Position numbers and translations under genes: made by a program
DNA from: Anaerolineae bacterium
Lineage (GTDB): Bacteria; Chloroflexota; Anaerolineae; 4572-78; J111
Length of the DNA: 39,085 nt
NCBI GenBank assembly: GCA_022071955.1
Contig: JAJVIM010000060.1
Location: 1 to 39,085, forward strand
Reading direction: 5' to 3'
Notes under the pieces: model-generated
Seen by the model: the letters and a program-made list of their open reading frames with translations, nothing else
What the model was told of the DNA's origin: nothing
The model's database searches: none
Shown: positions 28,754-36,599 of the stretch, in pieces
Numbering within the stretch: the stretch's first letter is position 1
Layout: each line of letters starts with the position of its first letter

Positions 28754-29600
28754 GCACCATTTCAATCCGGTGGAACATAACCAGGTAGCCCATCTCTTTG
28801 AACACCGGCCAGTGGGGATCGTCCAGCGGCAAGTTTTCGGTTTTGGTATCCTGAGCCTGATGTTGGTGGTGCAGATGATACAGCAACGCCCGCCCTACCC
28901 GGAGCGGGTCACCGGCATCGGTTTGAATAACTATGCGCCCCAGTTGAAAAATGGTATTTTGGTATACCAGCCAGCCGTGCGACCCATCGGCCAGTGATAC
29001 TTTGATGGCGGCCAGATTGCCCACATTCAGCAGCGATTCCGTTTCGTCAATCCACGAAGGAATTGAGGTGCGCTGCGCCAGCAAATCTCTGGCAGCGGTG
29101 TAACCCAAAAATTCTACCCTGGCCGGGGGAATTTCCAGCCGGGGCGGCCCCGGCGGGCGGCGCAGCACCAGCAGTTCGCGGGTGGGCACAAAGCCTTTGT
29201 GAGAAAACAGGGTGTGGGCCGCTACATTATCTTTGATAACCTCGATGATAATCCGCTCGGCCTGTTTTTGCTCCGCATGGGCCATTAAGTGATCAACCAG
29301 AGCGGTGCCGGTGCCGCGCCGGCGGTTGCTCCTGATCACCCCCAGCCGGGAAATCCAGGCCCGTTTTTCTCGCACACCCAGCATAGCCAGCCCCAACATT
29401 TCGTTGCCATCAACCGCCACCGCTGACGCTTTCATATCGATATCGTAGTGCAGCACATATTCGCGCAGTTTGTTGGCGTTCATGGGCATCGGCACCATGT
29501 AGTCAACGCGGGTGTGGTTGTAGGCCTCGGTAAGCTCCTCAAATGAAAAGGCGCTGGCGGGAATCAGGTCAATTCTATTTTGAACTTGGCTGGTTGGCAT
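28722..29600 (-). CDS. GNAT-family protein with C-terminal extension
   Basis: 292 residues. N-terminal GNAT domain (about 10-150) with acetyl-CoA motif SRLGVIRSNRRRGTGTALVDHL (core VIRSNRRRGTGTALV) and a NVAAHTLFSHKGF segment. The C-terminal half (about 160-290) looks like a second, degenerate GNAT-like fold without the pyrophosphate loop. Substrate unknown. It overlaps the convergent GNAT gene by 32 nt and is separated from the upstream regulator by a terminator. Confidence 0.87.
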   Translation of the reverse strand: MPTSQVQNRIDLIPASAFSFEELTEAYNHTRVDYMVPMPMNANKLREYVLHYDIDMKASAVAVDGNEMLGLAMLGVREKRAWISRLGVIRSNRRRGTGTALVDHLMAHAEQKQAERIIIEVIKDNVAAHTLFSHKGFVPTRELLVLRRPPGPPRLEIPPARVEFLGYTAARDLLAQRTSIPSWIDETESLLNVGNLAAIKVSLADGSHGWLVYQNTIFQLGRIVIQTDAGDPLRVGRALLYHLHHQHQAQDTKTENLPLDDPHWPVFKEMGYLVMFHRIEMVLNFPKSAPES

Positions 29601-29613
29601 GGGTCTTGTCGCA

Positions 29614-29645
29614 ACAAAAATAAACCCCTGGCTGGGCTTCAGGGG
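29614..29645 (-). terminator. Terminator of the CheY-like gene
   Basis: On the minus strand CCCCTG-AAGCCCAGC-CAGGGG followed by TTTATTTTT. It separates the regulator from the GNAT gene downstream. Confidence 0.75.
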
Positions 29646-29673
29646 AAAAATTTTGGCTCAAAATAGCGAGAAA

Positions 29674-30045
29674 TCAAGGTTTTTTGGTTAAAAATGCGGC
29701 GATTTGATCCGGGAAGGCCCGGGTGTTAATGGGTTTGGAAATAAACCCGTCGCAGCCGTAGGCCAGCGCCATCTCGCGGGCGGTATCTTCCGGCCAGGCG
29801 GTGACGGCAACGGTGGGCACGTCTTTTAGCTCATCCACCCGCTTGATCAGCGCCACCAGCGTTTGGCCGTCAATATCAGGCAGACCCAAATCTACCAAAA
29901 TCAGGTCCGGCTGCTCTTCGATGGCCGTCGTTAAACCCGATTCGCCGTCACTAACGTGGATCACTTCGTGGTTATTTACTTCCAAAACGCGTTTCATCAG
30001 CAGCGCGTTTTGTTTGTTATCCTCGACAACCAGTATCTTGGCGAT
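29674..30045 (-). CDS. Single-domain (CheY-like) response regulator, start codon unusual
   Basis: 123 residues if read from the ATC at 30045. Receiver domain only: acidic VVEDN, phospho-Asp in LILVDLGLPDIDG, AVTAW, Lys in ISKPI. The expected N terminus is (M)AKILVVEDN, and the codon there is ATC, 8-9 nt after GGTGGGGG. An extended -10 (TGCTATACT, 30082-30074) lies 29 nt upstream. The only in-frame ATG (30150) is upstream of that promoter and would add 35 residues unlike the family. Likely a signal carrier for an unlinked kinase. The start is inference. Confidence 0.85.
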   Translation of the reverse strand: MAKILVVEDNKQNALLMKRVLEVNNHEVIHVSDGESGLTTAIEEQPDLILVDLGLPDIDGQTLVALIKRVDELKDVPTVAVTAWPEDTAREMALAYGCDGFISKPINTRAFPDQIAAFLTKKP

Positions 30046-30073
30046 AGCAGTGTACCCCCACCTGTTTTGGCGC

Positions 30074-30082
30074 AGTATAGCA
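30074..30082 (-). promoter_or_regulatory. Extended -10 promoter of the CheY-like gene
   Basis: TGCTATACT on the minus strand, identical to the one at 28130-28138. Predicted start near 30067. Confidence 0.45.
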
Positions 30083-30213
30083 TGGTTTGGAGCAAACGAG
30101 AAAATTGCCGGGTTAGGTACTTCATCCCATTGACCGGCAGCCGCCGCCATTTTATACTTAAAGTAACTTGCACTTTAACAGCCAGACAAATTCAAGGGAG
30201 TAGGCGTACCCGT

Positions 30214-31215
30214 ATGTTCTGTTTATCAACCTTCCGGTTTAAAAGTTTGTTGTTGCTGCTCGCTCTTGGTTTTGCTTTGGCTGCCACGGTACTGGTTTTT
30301 CTGCTCTCTGCGGCGGCTACGGCCACCGGCAGCTCCCCCGAATTAGCCATTTCAATCACCGCCGGCCAAAACACCGGCATTTTGGGGCCGGGCCAGCGAC
30401 GCTGGTTTCGCCTGCTGCCCGATCCAGCCGGCGAGCGCTATCAGCCGTTGATGCTCAACATGGCGTTTGCCACAGGCGATGGCCACCCCCGGCCCGGTGT
30501 AAATTTTGAACTGTTCACCGCCGGCGAGATTTCAACCTGGCAGGCGGGCGGTGTTGCCTCGCCAACAAATTTTGGGGCCGGCATGCCCGTTTCCCGTGAT
30601 GGCGTGGCCAGCGCCAGCGAGCGCATTTGGCGCGGTACACTGCTGCGCGATGGCGACTACTACCTGGCGCTGGAAAACAACTCCGATACCAAAATTGACT
30701 ACTGGCTGACCAACGCGGAGGTGGCTGCGCCGCAACCGGCCCCGCCGGCTGCCATCGAGCCGGCCAGCGTTCCGGCTCCGCCGCCGGTTGAGCCGGGGCG
30801 GTCGCCGCAGGGGGCGCTGCCGCTGGCCGCCGAGCGGCAAACGGGGCGGCTGGCTCCGGGGCAAGAGGTGTGGTACGGTTTTGCGCAGGACAAGACCCCG
30901 GCCCAATTTGAGGAGGCGTCGCTGACGCTGGTGATGACCCCGGATGATGGCCAGCAAGTGCAAAATGTGACAATGGATATTTTTACGGCGGCGGCAGTGC
31001 AAACGTGGTCGCCCAATAATGACGCGGCGCTGGTCAATTTGGGTGCTGGCGGGGTGGTTCACCGTGATGATAACCCGCTAACCGGAGAGCGGTTCTGGAC
31101 CGGCTGGGTTGTTAACAATGATCTGTACTACGTGCGCCTGCGCAATGGTGCAAATGAGCCTGTTGATTACTGGCTGTTCAACGGGGATGTGTACCGGCCC
31201 GAGTTAGGCCCGTAG
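30214..31215 (+). CDS. Secreted/anchored protein with two tandem beta domains
   Basis: 333 residues from ATG 30214 (AAGGGAG upstream at long spacing). N-terminal signal or anchor helix (about 10-33). Two similar domains of about 120 residues follow (48-170 and 205-327) joined by a Pro/Ala linker (171-203). Both share the order TG.L.PGQ..W(F/Y), ..LML/TLVMTP, ..FTA..(I/V)QTW, NLGAG/NFGAG, V.RD, GERFW.G/SERIWRG, (Y/L)YY(V/L).L.N, (V/I)DYWL.N..V. Resembles PPC-type secreted modules in outline. Extracytoplasmic; role unknown. Its stop abuts the acylphosphatase stop with no gap. Confidence 0.85.
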   Translation: MFCLSTFRFKSLLLLLALGFALAATVLVFLLSAAATATGSSPELAISITAGQNTGILGPGQRRWFRLLPDPAGERYQPLMLNMAFATGDGHPRPGVNFELFTAGEISTWQAGGVASPTNFGAGMPVSRDGVASASERIWRGTLLRDGDYYLALENNSDTKIDYWLTNAEVAAPQPAPPAAIEPASVPAPPPVEPGRSPQGALPLAAERQTGRLAPGQEVWYGFAQDKTPAQFEEASLTLVMTPDDGQQVQNVTMDIFTAAAVQTWSPNNDAALVNLGAGGVVHRDDNPLTGERFWTGWVVNNDLYYVRLRNGANEPVDYWLFNGDVYRPELGP

Positions 31216-31491
31216 TTACCGCACGCTAAAATCTGCGTAGCCTTTGGTAACCTCATCGTACCGAAACAAAATGCTTTTGATCAAACTGCTGTGCGGTTCC
31301 TGCTGGCACCATTCCAGCAGTTCGTCTACCTGCTCTTTGTTGCCCTGCGCTTCAATCTCCACCCGGCCGTCGGCCAGCGTACGCACAAACCCCACCAACC
31401 CCAACCCTCTGGCTTTATCTTGCGTGAGATACCGAAAGTTAATGCCCTGCAAGCGTCCTTCTATCAAAATTCGAGCCTGAACATCAGTCAT
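31216..31491 (-). CDS. Acylphosphatase-like protein, catalytic Asn replaced
   Basis: 91 residues, the normal acylphosphatase length. The phosphate loop GRLQGINFRY keeps the catalytic Arg (R20). In the second motif, normally G-[WF]-V-[RQ]-N, this protein has GFVRTLADGRVE, so the catalytic Asn is Thr (T38). The remaining fold pattern (VEIEAQGNKEQVDELLEWC) is intact. Active enzymes hydrolyse carboxyl phosphates; this copy may be weak or have another role. Confidence 0.88.
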   Translation of the reverse strand: MTDVQARILIEGRLQGINFRYLTQDKARGLGLVGFVRTLADGRVEIEAQGNKEQVDELLEWCQQEPHSSLIKSILFRYDEVTKGYADFSVR

Positions 31492-31513
31492 TACAGTTAA
31501 ATTGCTCCTTCAG

Positions 31514-32260
31514 TTAGAAAAAATAATGCTGCCAGATGGCATCGCCCCAAACCAGCATAACCCAACCGGTAACGGTTAAAAACGGGCCGTAGGGGATAAA
31601 CGATTTCAGCCCCACTCGCCGGCTGAGCAGCAGCAGCAGCGAGATGAATCCGCCCAGAAACACGCCAAACGTGAGGCTGAGCACAATCAGCGGAAAGCCC
31701 ATTGCAAAGCCCAAAAACGCTGAAAGCGTCACATCGCCTTCCCCCAGCCCGCCGCGAGCGACCAACGCGGCCACGTACACCACCACAAACGCGCCCACCC
31801 CGCCCACCAGCGCCGACCGCCAGTACAGCCCCGGCACCAGAAACGCGGCGGCAATGGCCAGCCCAATACTCGGCAGGATGACCACATTAAAAATGAGCCG
31901 GTGTTCCAGATCGGTCACAGTAACCAGCACCAAAATGACGCTGTAAACGGAGACCAGCCACATATAGGGTGCCGGCCCAAAATGGCTCATCAAATATGCA
32001 AACATTACCGGCATCACCAACTCAACCACCAGCGACCGGTTGAAGGTGGGCCGCGCCGCGCCGCACTGCGGGCAGGTTTTTTGGCGCGCAGCCCAGGCCA
32101 GCAAGGCGCTCCACTGCCGGGCCGGCCGGCGAGCGCCGCACTGGTGGCAGGCGGGCCACTGAAAAACAGTATCGCGGCTCGGTAAAATATCGGCGGCGTG
32201 GTTAATGGCCACCGCCGCCAGCCAGCCCAAAATTGCGTGTACGATTATCAGCAAAATCAA
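31514..32260 (-). CDS. Type IV prepilin peptidase (A24 family)
   Basis: 248 residues, about seven to eight TM helices. Zinc-binding CxxC pairs at C38/C41 and C63/C66 in the cytoplasmic loop; catalytic aspartates D117 (TDLEHRL) and D176 in GLGEGD. The enzyme cuts and methylates prepilin-type leaders. No pilin or secretion gene is nearby. The start overlaps the stop of the upstream YfhO-like gene by 4 nt. Confidence 0.92.
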   Translation of the reverse strand: MILLIIVHAILGWLAAVAINHAADILPSRDTVFQWPACHQCGARRPARQWSALLAWAARQKTCPQCGAARPTFNRSLVVELVMPVMFAYLMSHFGPAPYMWLVSVYSVILVLVTVTDLEHRLIFNVVILPSIGLAIAAAFLVPGLYWRSALVGGVGAFVVVYVAALVARGGLGEGDVTLSAFLGFAMGFPLIVLSLTFGVFLGGFISLLLLLSRRVGLKSFIPYGPFLTVTGWVMLVWGDAIWQHYFF

Positions 32261-34608
32261 CGAATTGTCCAGTTTTTAGGATGACGAAATACGGTCCAGC
32301 TCAGCAGAGCCAACACGCCCAGCACCGAAACACCGCTCAGCCACAATCCGAGGGTTAACCCCGACGGCCAGTACCAAAATTCCACGCGGTGCGCGCCCGC
32401 CGAAACTTCTACCACCCGAAAGGCCGCGTTGGCCTGCCAGATTTTGGCCGGCGCGCCATCAACCGCGGCCTGCCAGCCGGGGTAAAACGTATCGGTCAAT
32501 ACCACAAACCCGGCCTGCGGCGCGGTCAGCGTTAAAACTTCGCGCCGGTTGCTTGCCTCCCAAACAATCACCGGCGCGGCGTCGGGGGTGGCCGCCGGCG
32601 GGCCGGGCAAAAAATCTCCGCCCATGATAACCACTTCCCGCCGGGAATCAAAATCGGCCCGGTTCACTGCCTCAATTGCCGCCGGCAAATCCGGCACGCT
32701 AACCGCCGCCGGAACAAAATAGGCGCGGGCTGGCTGCCCCGGCACAACCTGCACCGAAACATCCGGGCTGGCCGCAAGCTGCGGCCAGCCGCTCCGGTTT
32801 TCTCCGTCAATGTAAACCTGAACCCCCAGCGCCGCCAAAAAGTGCTGCCGCTGCGCCGGTGCGGTTTCGGTCACTCGCTCAACAATTTGCTGCCAGTGGT
32901 TCACCACCAGCGGATCGTTGTTGTTGGCCGCCGGCAGGCCGGCGTACACGCCAAAATTGGGGGCCAGTGTTTCTTTGAAACTCTGCCAGTACGCCTCATC
33001 ACGCGGGCCAAAGGTTTTAAATTGAAAATACTGGTTAAACGTGATGTCCTGCTCAAATTTGGGATCGACCATAAAACGGCCAAATCCCGACTGCGCCGCG
33101 AGTTGCTGGGCGATGGCAATGGGCCGGGTAAAAACCGAGGGCGGCAGTGTCGGCGTGAGCGGCCAGCCCGCCCCCAGTAAATCAAGGGCCACAAAAGCGA
33201 GGGCCAGCCACTGCCAGCCCGCTGGCCGCAGCCCGGTGGTGCGGCTGGTCGATGGTTTCAGCAGGAGCAACACAATGGACAGCGACAGCAGCAACCCGGC
33301 CGAGCGCGTCGCCGCGACAAAGGTGAGGCTGCGGCCTGCCACAAAAAAGCCGCCGGCTGCCCCGGCCAGAGTCACCGCCATACAGATCACCAGCCCGCGC
33401 TGCCAGCGGGGTCGGTTTTGGGCCGATATTTGAAACGTTTGCAACCCCAGCCCGGCCAGAACCGATACCGCCGCCGCGAAGCCAATCAGCAGCCGGGCCG
33501 GCGCCCGGAAAAAGTTGAAGCCGGGCACGTAATCAAACAGAAACAAAAAGAGCGGGGTGTTCCAGCCCAGCGCCAGCAGCAAACTGACCGGGATGACCCC
33601 CGCAAAAAACGCGGCCACGCCGGGCGGCAGCACCGGCTCTGCTTTGCGGCGGAACAGGGCCGCCACCGCGGTCAGCGCAGCCAGCAGCGGCAGCGCGCCA
33701 ACGTAGGCGTGGTCTTCCCAGTAATTGGCGTAGCCCCAGTAGTTGCCCTGCGCCGGATTGCCAAAAAAGTCCGGCGCGGCCAGCGTGATCAAGCGCCACG
33801 GCCACATTGAGTAGGTGAGCGCGGCGTAACGGCTGGCGCCCGTACTCCGCGGCGACTGGCTGACCAGTTCGGCGGTGGGCAAAATTTGCGCGGCGCTCAG
33901 CAGCAGCGCCAGCCCAACGGCCAGCGCCAGCCCGGCCACGCTCGCCGCCGCGCCCCGCAGCGACCGGTAGGCGCACCAGCTCCGCAGCGGCACATACGCG
34001 CCAACCAGCAGCAGGCTGTAAAACCAGAGCTGGGCGTGCCCGGCCAAAAACTGAAGCGCCAGCCCCAGCGCCAGCAACAGCGTGTTCAGCCGGCCCGGCT
34101 TTTGGGCCAGCCGATCCGCCAGCAGCAGCAGCAGCGGCAGCCACGCCGCCGTGTGAATCATCGGCACAAATTGGGTGCGGCCAACCAGGTAGCCGCCCAA
34201 CCCGTAGCTCAGCCCCGAAACCGTGGCCGCGAACGGCTCCAGCCCCAAATGGCGGGTGTAGGCATACATCAGCAGCCCGGCCAGGGCCAGGTGCAGCACC
34301 ACCGACACTGTGAGAAACTGCTCTACCGGCAGCAACAACGCCGCCAGATTGGGCGGATAAAACACCGCGCTCTGTAAATTGGCCAGCAGCGGCGTGCCGT
34401 TGCCGAGCAGCGGGTTCCACACCGGCCATTCGCCGCTGAGTAGCTGGGTTTTGACCAGCGTTTGCCACGGCCAAAACTGGGTGAGCAGCGTGCCCCAGTA
34501 GAGCACCTCGCCGTGGAGCAGCCAGCGCCAGAGCAGCGCCAGCGGGGCCAGGAGCAGCAGCAGGATATTGAGGCCGGGCTGGGGCCAATATTGTTTGATT
34601 CGGCTCAT
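32257..34608 (-). CDS. YfhO-like multi-pass membrane protein
   Basis: 783 residues from ATG 34608; TTG 34620 adds four residues. About 11-12 TM helices in the first 480 residues in a GT-C-like arrangement, a large outside domain (about 490-745), and a final TM helix. The region DTFYPGWQAAVDGAPAKI and AHRVEFWYWPSG (core GAHRVEFWYWPSG) are typical of YfhO-type proteins, some of which glycosylate lipid-linked polymers. The early outside loop has ...NPLLGNGTPLLANLQSA. Substrate unknown. It overlaps the prepilin peptidase. Confidence 0.87.
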   Translation of the reverse strand: MSRIKQYWPQPGLNILLLLLAPLALLWRWLLHGEVLYWGTLLTQFWPWQTLVKTQLLSGEWPVWNPLLGNGTPLLANLQSAVFYPPNLAALLLPVEQFLTVSVVLHLALAGLLMYAYTRHLGLEPFAATVSGLSYGLGGYLVGRTQFVPMIHTAAWLPLLLLLADRLAQKPGRLNTLLLALGLALQFLAGHAQLWFYSLLLVGAYVPLRSWCAYRSLRGAAASVAGLALAVGLALLLSAAQILPTAELVSQSPRSTGASRYAALTYSMWPWRLITLAAPDFFGNPAQGNYWGYANYWEDHAYVGALPLLAALTAVAALFRRKAEPVLPPGVAAFFAGVIPVSLLLALGWNTPLFLFLFDYVPGFNFFRAPARLLIGFAAAVSVLAGLGLQTFQISAQNRPRWQRGLVICMAVTLAGAAGGFFVAGRSLTFVAATRSAGLLLSLSIVLLLLKPSTSRTTGLRPAGWQWLALAFVALDLLGAGWPLTPTLPPSVFTRPIAIAQQLAAQSGFGRFMVDPKFEQDITFNQYFQFKTFGPRDEAYWQSFKETLAPNFGVYAGLPAANNNDPLVVNHWQQIVERVTETAPAQRQHFLAALGVQVYIDGENRSGWPQLAASPDVSVQVVPGQPARAYFVPAAVSVPDLPAAIEAVNRADFDSRREVVIMGGDFLPGPPAATPDAAPVIVWEASNRREVLTLTAPQAGFVVLTDTFYPGWQAAVDGAPAKIWQANAAFRVVEVSAGAHRVEFWYWPSGLTLGLWLSGVSVLGVLALLSWTVFRHPKNWTIR

Positions 34609-34699
34609 GGTGGCTGCCAAAAGTAGTTTGCTGGTTTCTACGATACCACAATTCAGGCCGATTCAAAAGCCGCCGCCGCTGCCTGGGCTGTCGCCATTA

Positions 34700-34727
34700 T
34701 TGACAAACCGTCGCTCCAGAATAGAAT
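34700..34727 (+). promoter_or_regulatory. Sigma-70 promoter giving a leaderless transcript
   Basis: TTGACA (34700-34705), 16 nt, TAGAAT (34722-34727). The predicted start, 7-8 nt later, coincides with the ATG at 34735; no ribosome site can fit between. Confidence 0.55.
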
Positions 34728-34734
34728 AGTCCGT

Positions 34735-35538
34735 ATGCCTGCATACGAAAAGATCAGTGCTGTTGTCAGCATTACGTTAATTGGTTTGGCCCTCTATTTT
34801 GTGCTGGATTTTCCGCAGCAAGTAGCCGGAATCCAGCTTTTTGGTTCGCCGCTGGATTTTTACTCGCCGCAGCAGTGGGCGATGGTCTTTTTTCTGGCGG
34901 CGCTGGTGATGACCGGCATGGATGCCATTGTGCGCACTTCACCGCAACTGCCCAGCCGCAAGCCCGGTTACATTGCCACATTTTGGATGCTGCCCGGCCT
35001 GCTGGTGGCGCTGGCTACCCAAACGCTGGGACTGGCCGCTTCGCCGCTGGTGTGGGGGGCGGCGCTGGCCGGGGTTGGGGCGCTGCTGTGGTTGACCATT
35101 GCCGCCGAAGCGGCGCTGATTGCGCCCAATCCCCGGATTCATTTCTGGCCAAGATTGTGGCAGCAGTTCATTGGTTACGCCATCGCCCTGATATTTTACA
35201 TTGTGATCTACCACACCCGCAGCCGCAGCGCGGTTAGCGCCACGGCGATTGTGTTGGTCAGTGGGGCGGCGGCGCTGGCTCTGCTGCGCGATGGCCCCCG
35301 CCGGCTGGCCACCACCTGGCTTTTTGCGGCGGTGATCGGCCTGAGTTTGGGGCAAATTACCTGGGCCTTAAATTACTGGCGAACCGGCGCGCTCAACGCC
35401 GGGCTGCTGTTGTTTGTGGCTTTTTACGTGCTGGTGGGGTTGGCCCAGCAGTACATGCGCCAAACGCTGTCGCAGCGGTCGTTGTGGGAATTTGGGGCGA
35501 TTTCGCTGGCGGCGCTGGTGGTTATTTACAATTTGTAG
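34735..35538 (+). CDS. Multi-pass membrane protein of unknown function
   Basis: 267 residues with about eight TM helices spread over the whole length, no large soluble domain. It begins MPAYEKISAVVSITLIGLAL (core EKISAVVSITLIG). It could belong to a Chloroflexota-specific family such as DUF5656, a guess from topology and taxon. Divergent from the YfhO-like gene; expected from a leaderless mRNA. Confidence 0.75.
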   Translation: MPAYEKISAVVSITLIGLALYFVLDFPQQVAGIQLFGSPLDFYSPQQWAMVFFLAALVMTGMDAIVRTSPQLPSRKPGYIATFWMLPGLLVALATQTLGLAASPLVWGAALAGVGALLWLTIAAEAALIAPNPRIHFWPRLWQQFIGYAIALIFYIVIYHTRSRSAVSATAIVLVSGAAALALLRDGPRRLATTWLFAAVIGLSLGQITWALNYWRTGALNAGLLLFVAFYVLVGLAQQYMRQTLSQRSLWEFGAISLAALVVIYNL

Positions 35539-35586
35539 CTTTACCTGATTGACATCCCCCTTTCTTCAAGCTAAACTTGAACAGTA

Positions 35587-35607
35587 GACCGGCAAATTTT
35601 GCCGGTC
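35587..35607. promoter_or_regulatory. 21-bp inverted repeat before the ABC operon
   Basis: GACCGGCAAA-T-TTTGCCGGTC, perfect 10-bp arms. No T run follows, so an operator or a weak stop for the upstream gene are both possible. Confidence 0.45.
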
Positions 35608-35639
35608 CCTCAGAATTTATATTATTCCGTTGAATTTAA

Positions 35640-36599
35640 ATGATCGAAGCCGAAAAACTCACCAAAGAATTTGGCGGATTTACCGCCGTGGAAAATGTTT
35701 CGGTGCAGGTGGCCGAGGGCGAAGTGCTGGCCTTTTTGGGGCCAAACGGGGCCGGCAAAACAACAACGGTGCGCATGCTCGGCTCAATTCTCAAACCAAC
35801 TTCCGGGTCTGCCCGCATTGCCGGTTTTGACACGGTAACGCAGCCGCGCCAGGTACGGCAGGTCATCGGCCTGCTCACCGAGTTTCCCGGGCTGTACCAG
35901 CGCATGAAAGGGCTGGAATACCTGCGCTTTTTTGGCGAACTGCAAAATATGCCGGCCGACCTCATCCGCCGCCGCAGCGAAGAATTGCTCAGCCGGTTTG
36001 AGTTGAGCGACGCTCAAGACAAGCAGATTGGCGCGTATTCCAAAGGGATGAAGCAAAAACTTACCCTGGTGCGGGCCATGCTGCACGATCCGCTGGTGCT
36101 GTTTTTGGATGAACCCACCTCGGCGATGGACCCGCACAGCGCCAAACTGGTGCGCGACTCGATTGCCGAGTTACGCCGCGACCGGCGGACGATTGTGCTC
36201 TGTACGCACAACCTGCCGGAAGCCGAGCAACTGGCCGACCGCATCGCTATTATTCGGCGCGGGCAGATTATTGCCCAGGGCACGCCGGCAGAATTAAAGC
36301 AGCGCCTGCTGGGCGATCCGCTGATGGAAATCAAACTGGCCGGGCCATTAAATGGGCTGGTCAATTTTTTAAACGAAAAAGTGAGCGTGGTCAACCACGG
36401 CCACAACTGGGTGCGCTACAGCGTGCCGGACCCCGACACGTTCAACCCCTATCTGCTGGGCGAATTGGCCCGGCGCAACACGGCGGTGGTCACCCTCAGC
36501 GAGGTGAGCCGCAGTTTGGAAGAGGTGTACCTGCGCATTGTTGAGAGCGACCAGCACGTTGACGCCGTGGTTCAGCCGCAGCCGGAAAGGGCAGGTTGA
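35640..36599 (+). CDS. ABC transporter ATP-binding protein
   Basis: 319 residues. Walker A GPNGAGKTTT (34-43), signature region YSKGMKQKL (about 131-139, a variant of LSGGQ usual in ABC-2 exporters), Walker B LFLDEPTSAMD, switch His in CTHNLPEAEQL. The C-terminal 90 residues are a DUF4162-like tail. It energises the permease encoded next (TGATG overlap). Similar to drug/Na+/lipid exporter ATPases; substrate unknown. No clear ribosome site before ATG. Confidence 0.93.
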   Translation: MIEAEKLTKEFGGFTAVENVSVQVAEGEVLAFLGPNGAGKTTTVRMLGSILKPTSGSARIAGFDTVTQPRQVRQVIGLLTEFPGLYQRMKGLEYLRFFGELQNMPADLIRRRSEELLSRFELSDAQDKQIGAYSKGMKQKLTLVRAMLHDPLVLFLDEPTSAMDPHSAKLVRDSIAELRRDRRTIVLCTHNLPEAEQLADRIAIIRRGQIIAQGTPAELKQRLLGDPLMEIKLAGPLNGLVNFLNEKVSVVNHGHNWVRYSVPDPDTFNPYLLGELARRNTAVVTLSEVSRSLEEVYLRIVESDQHVDAVVQPQPERAG

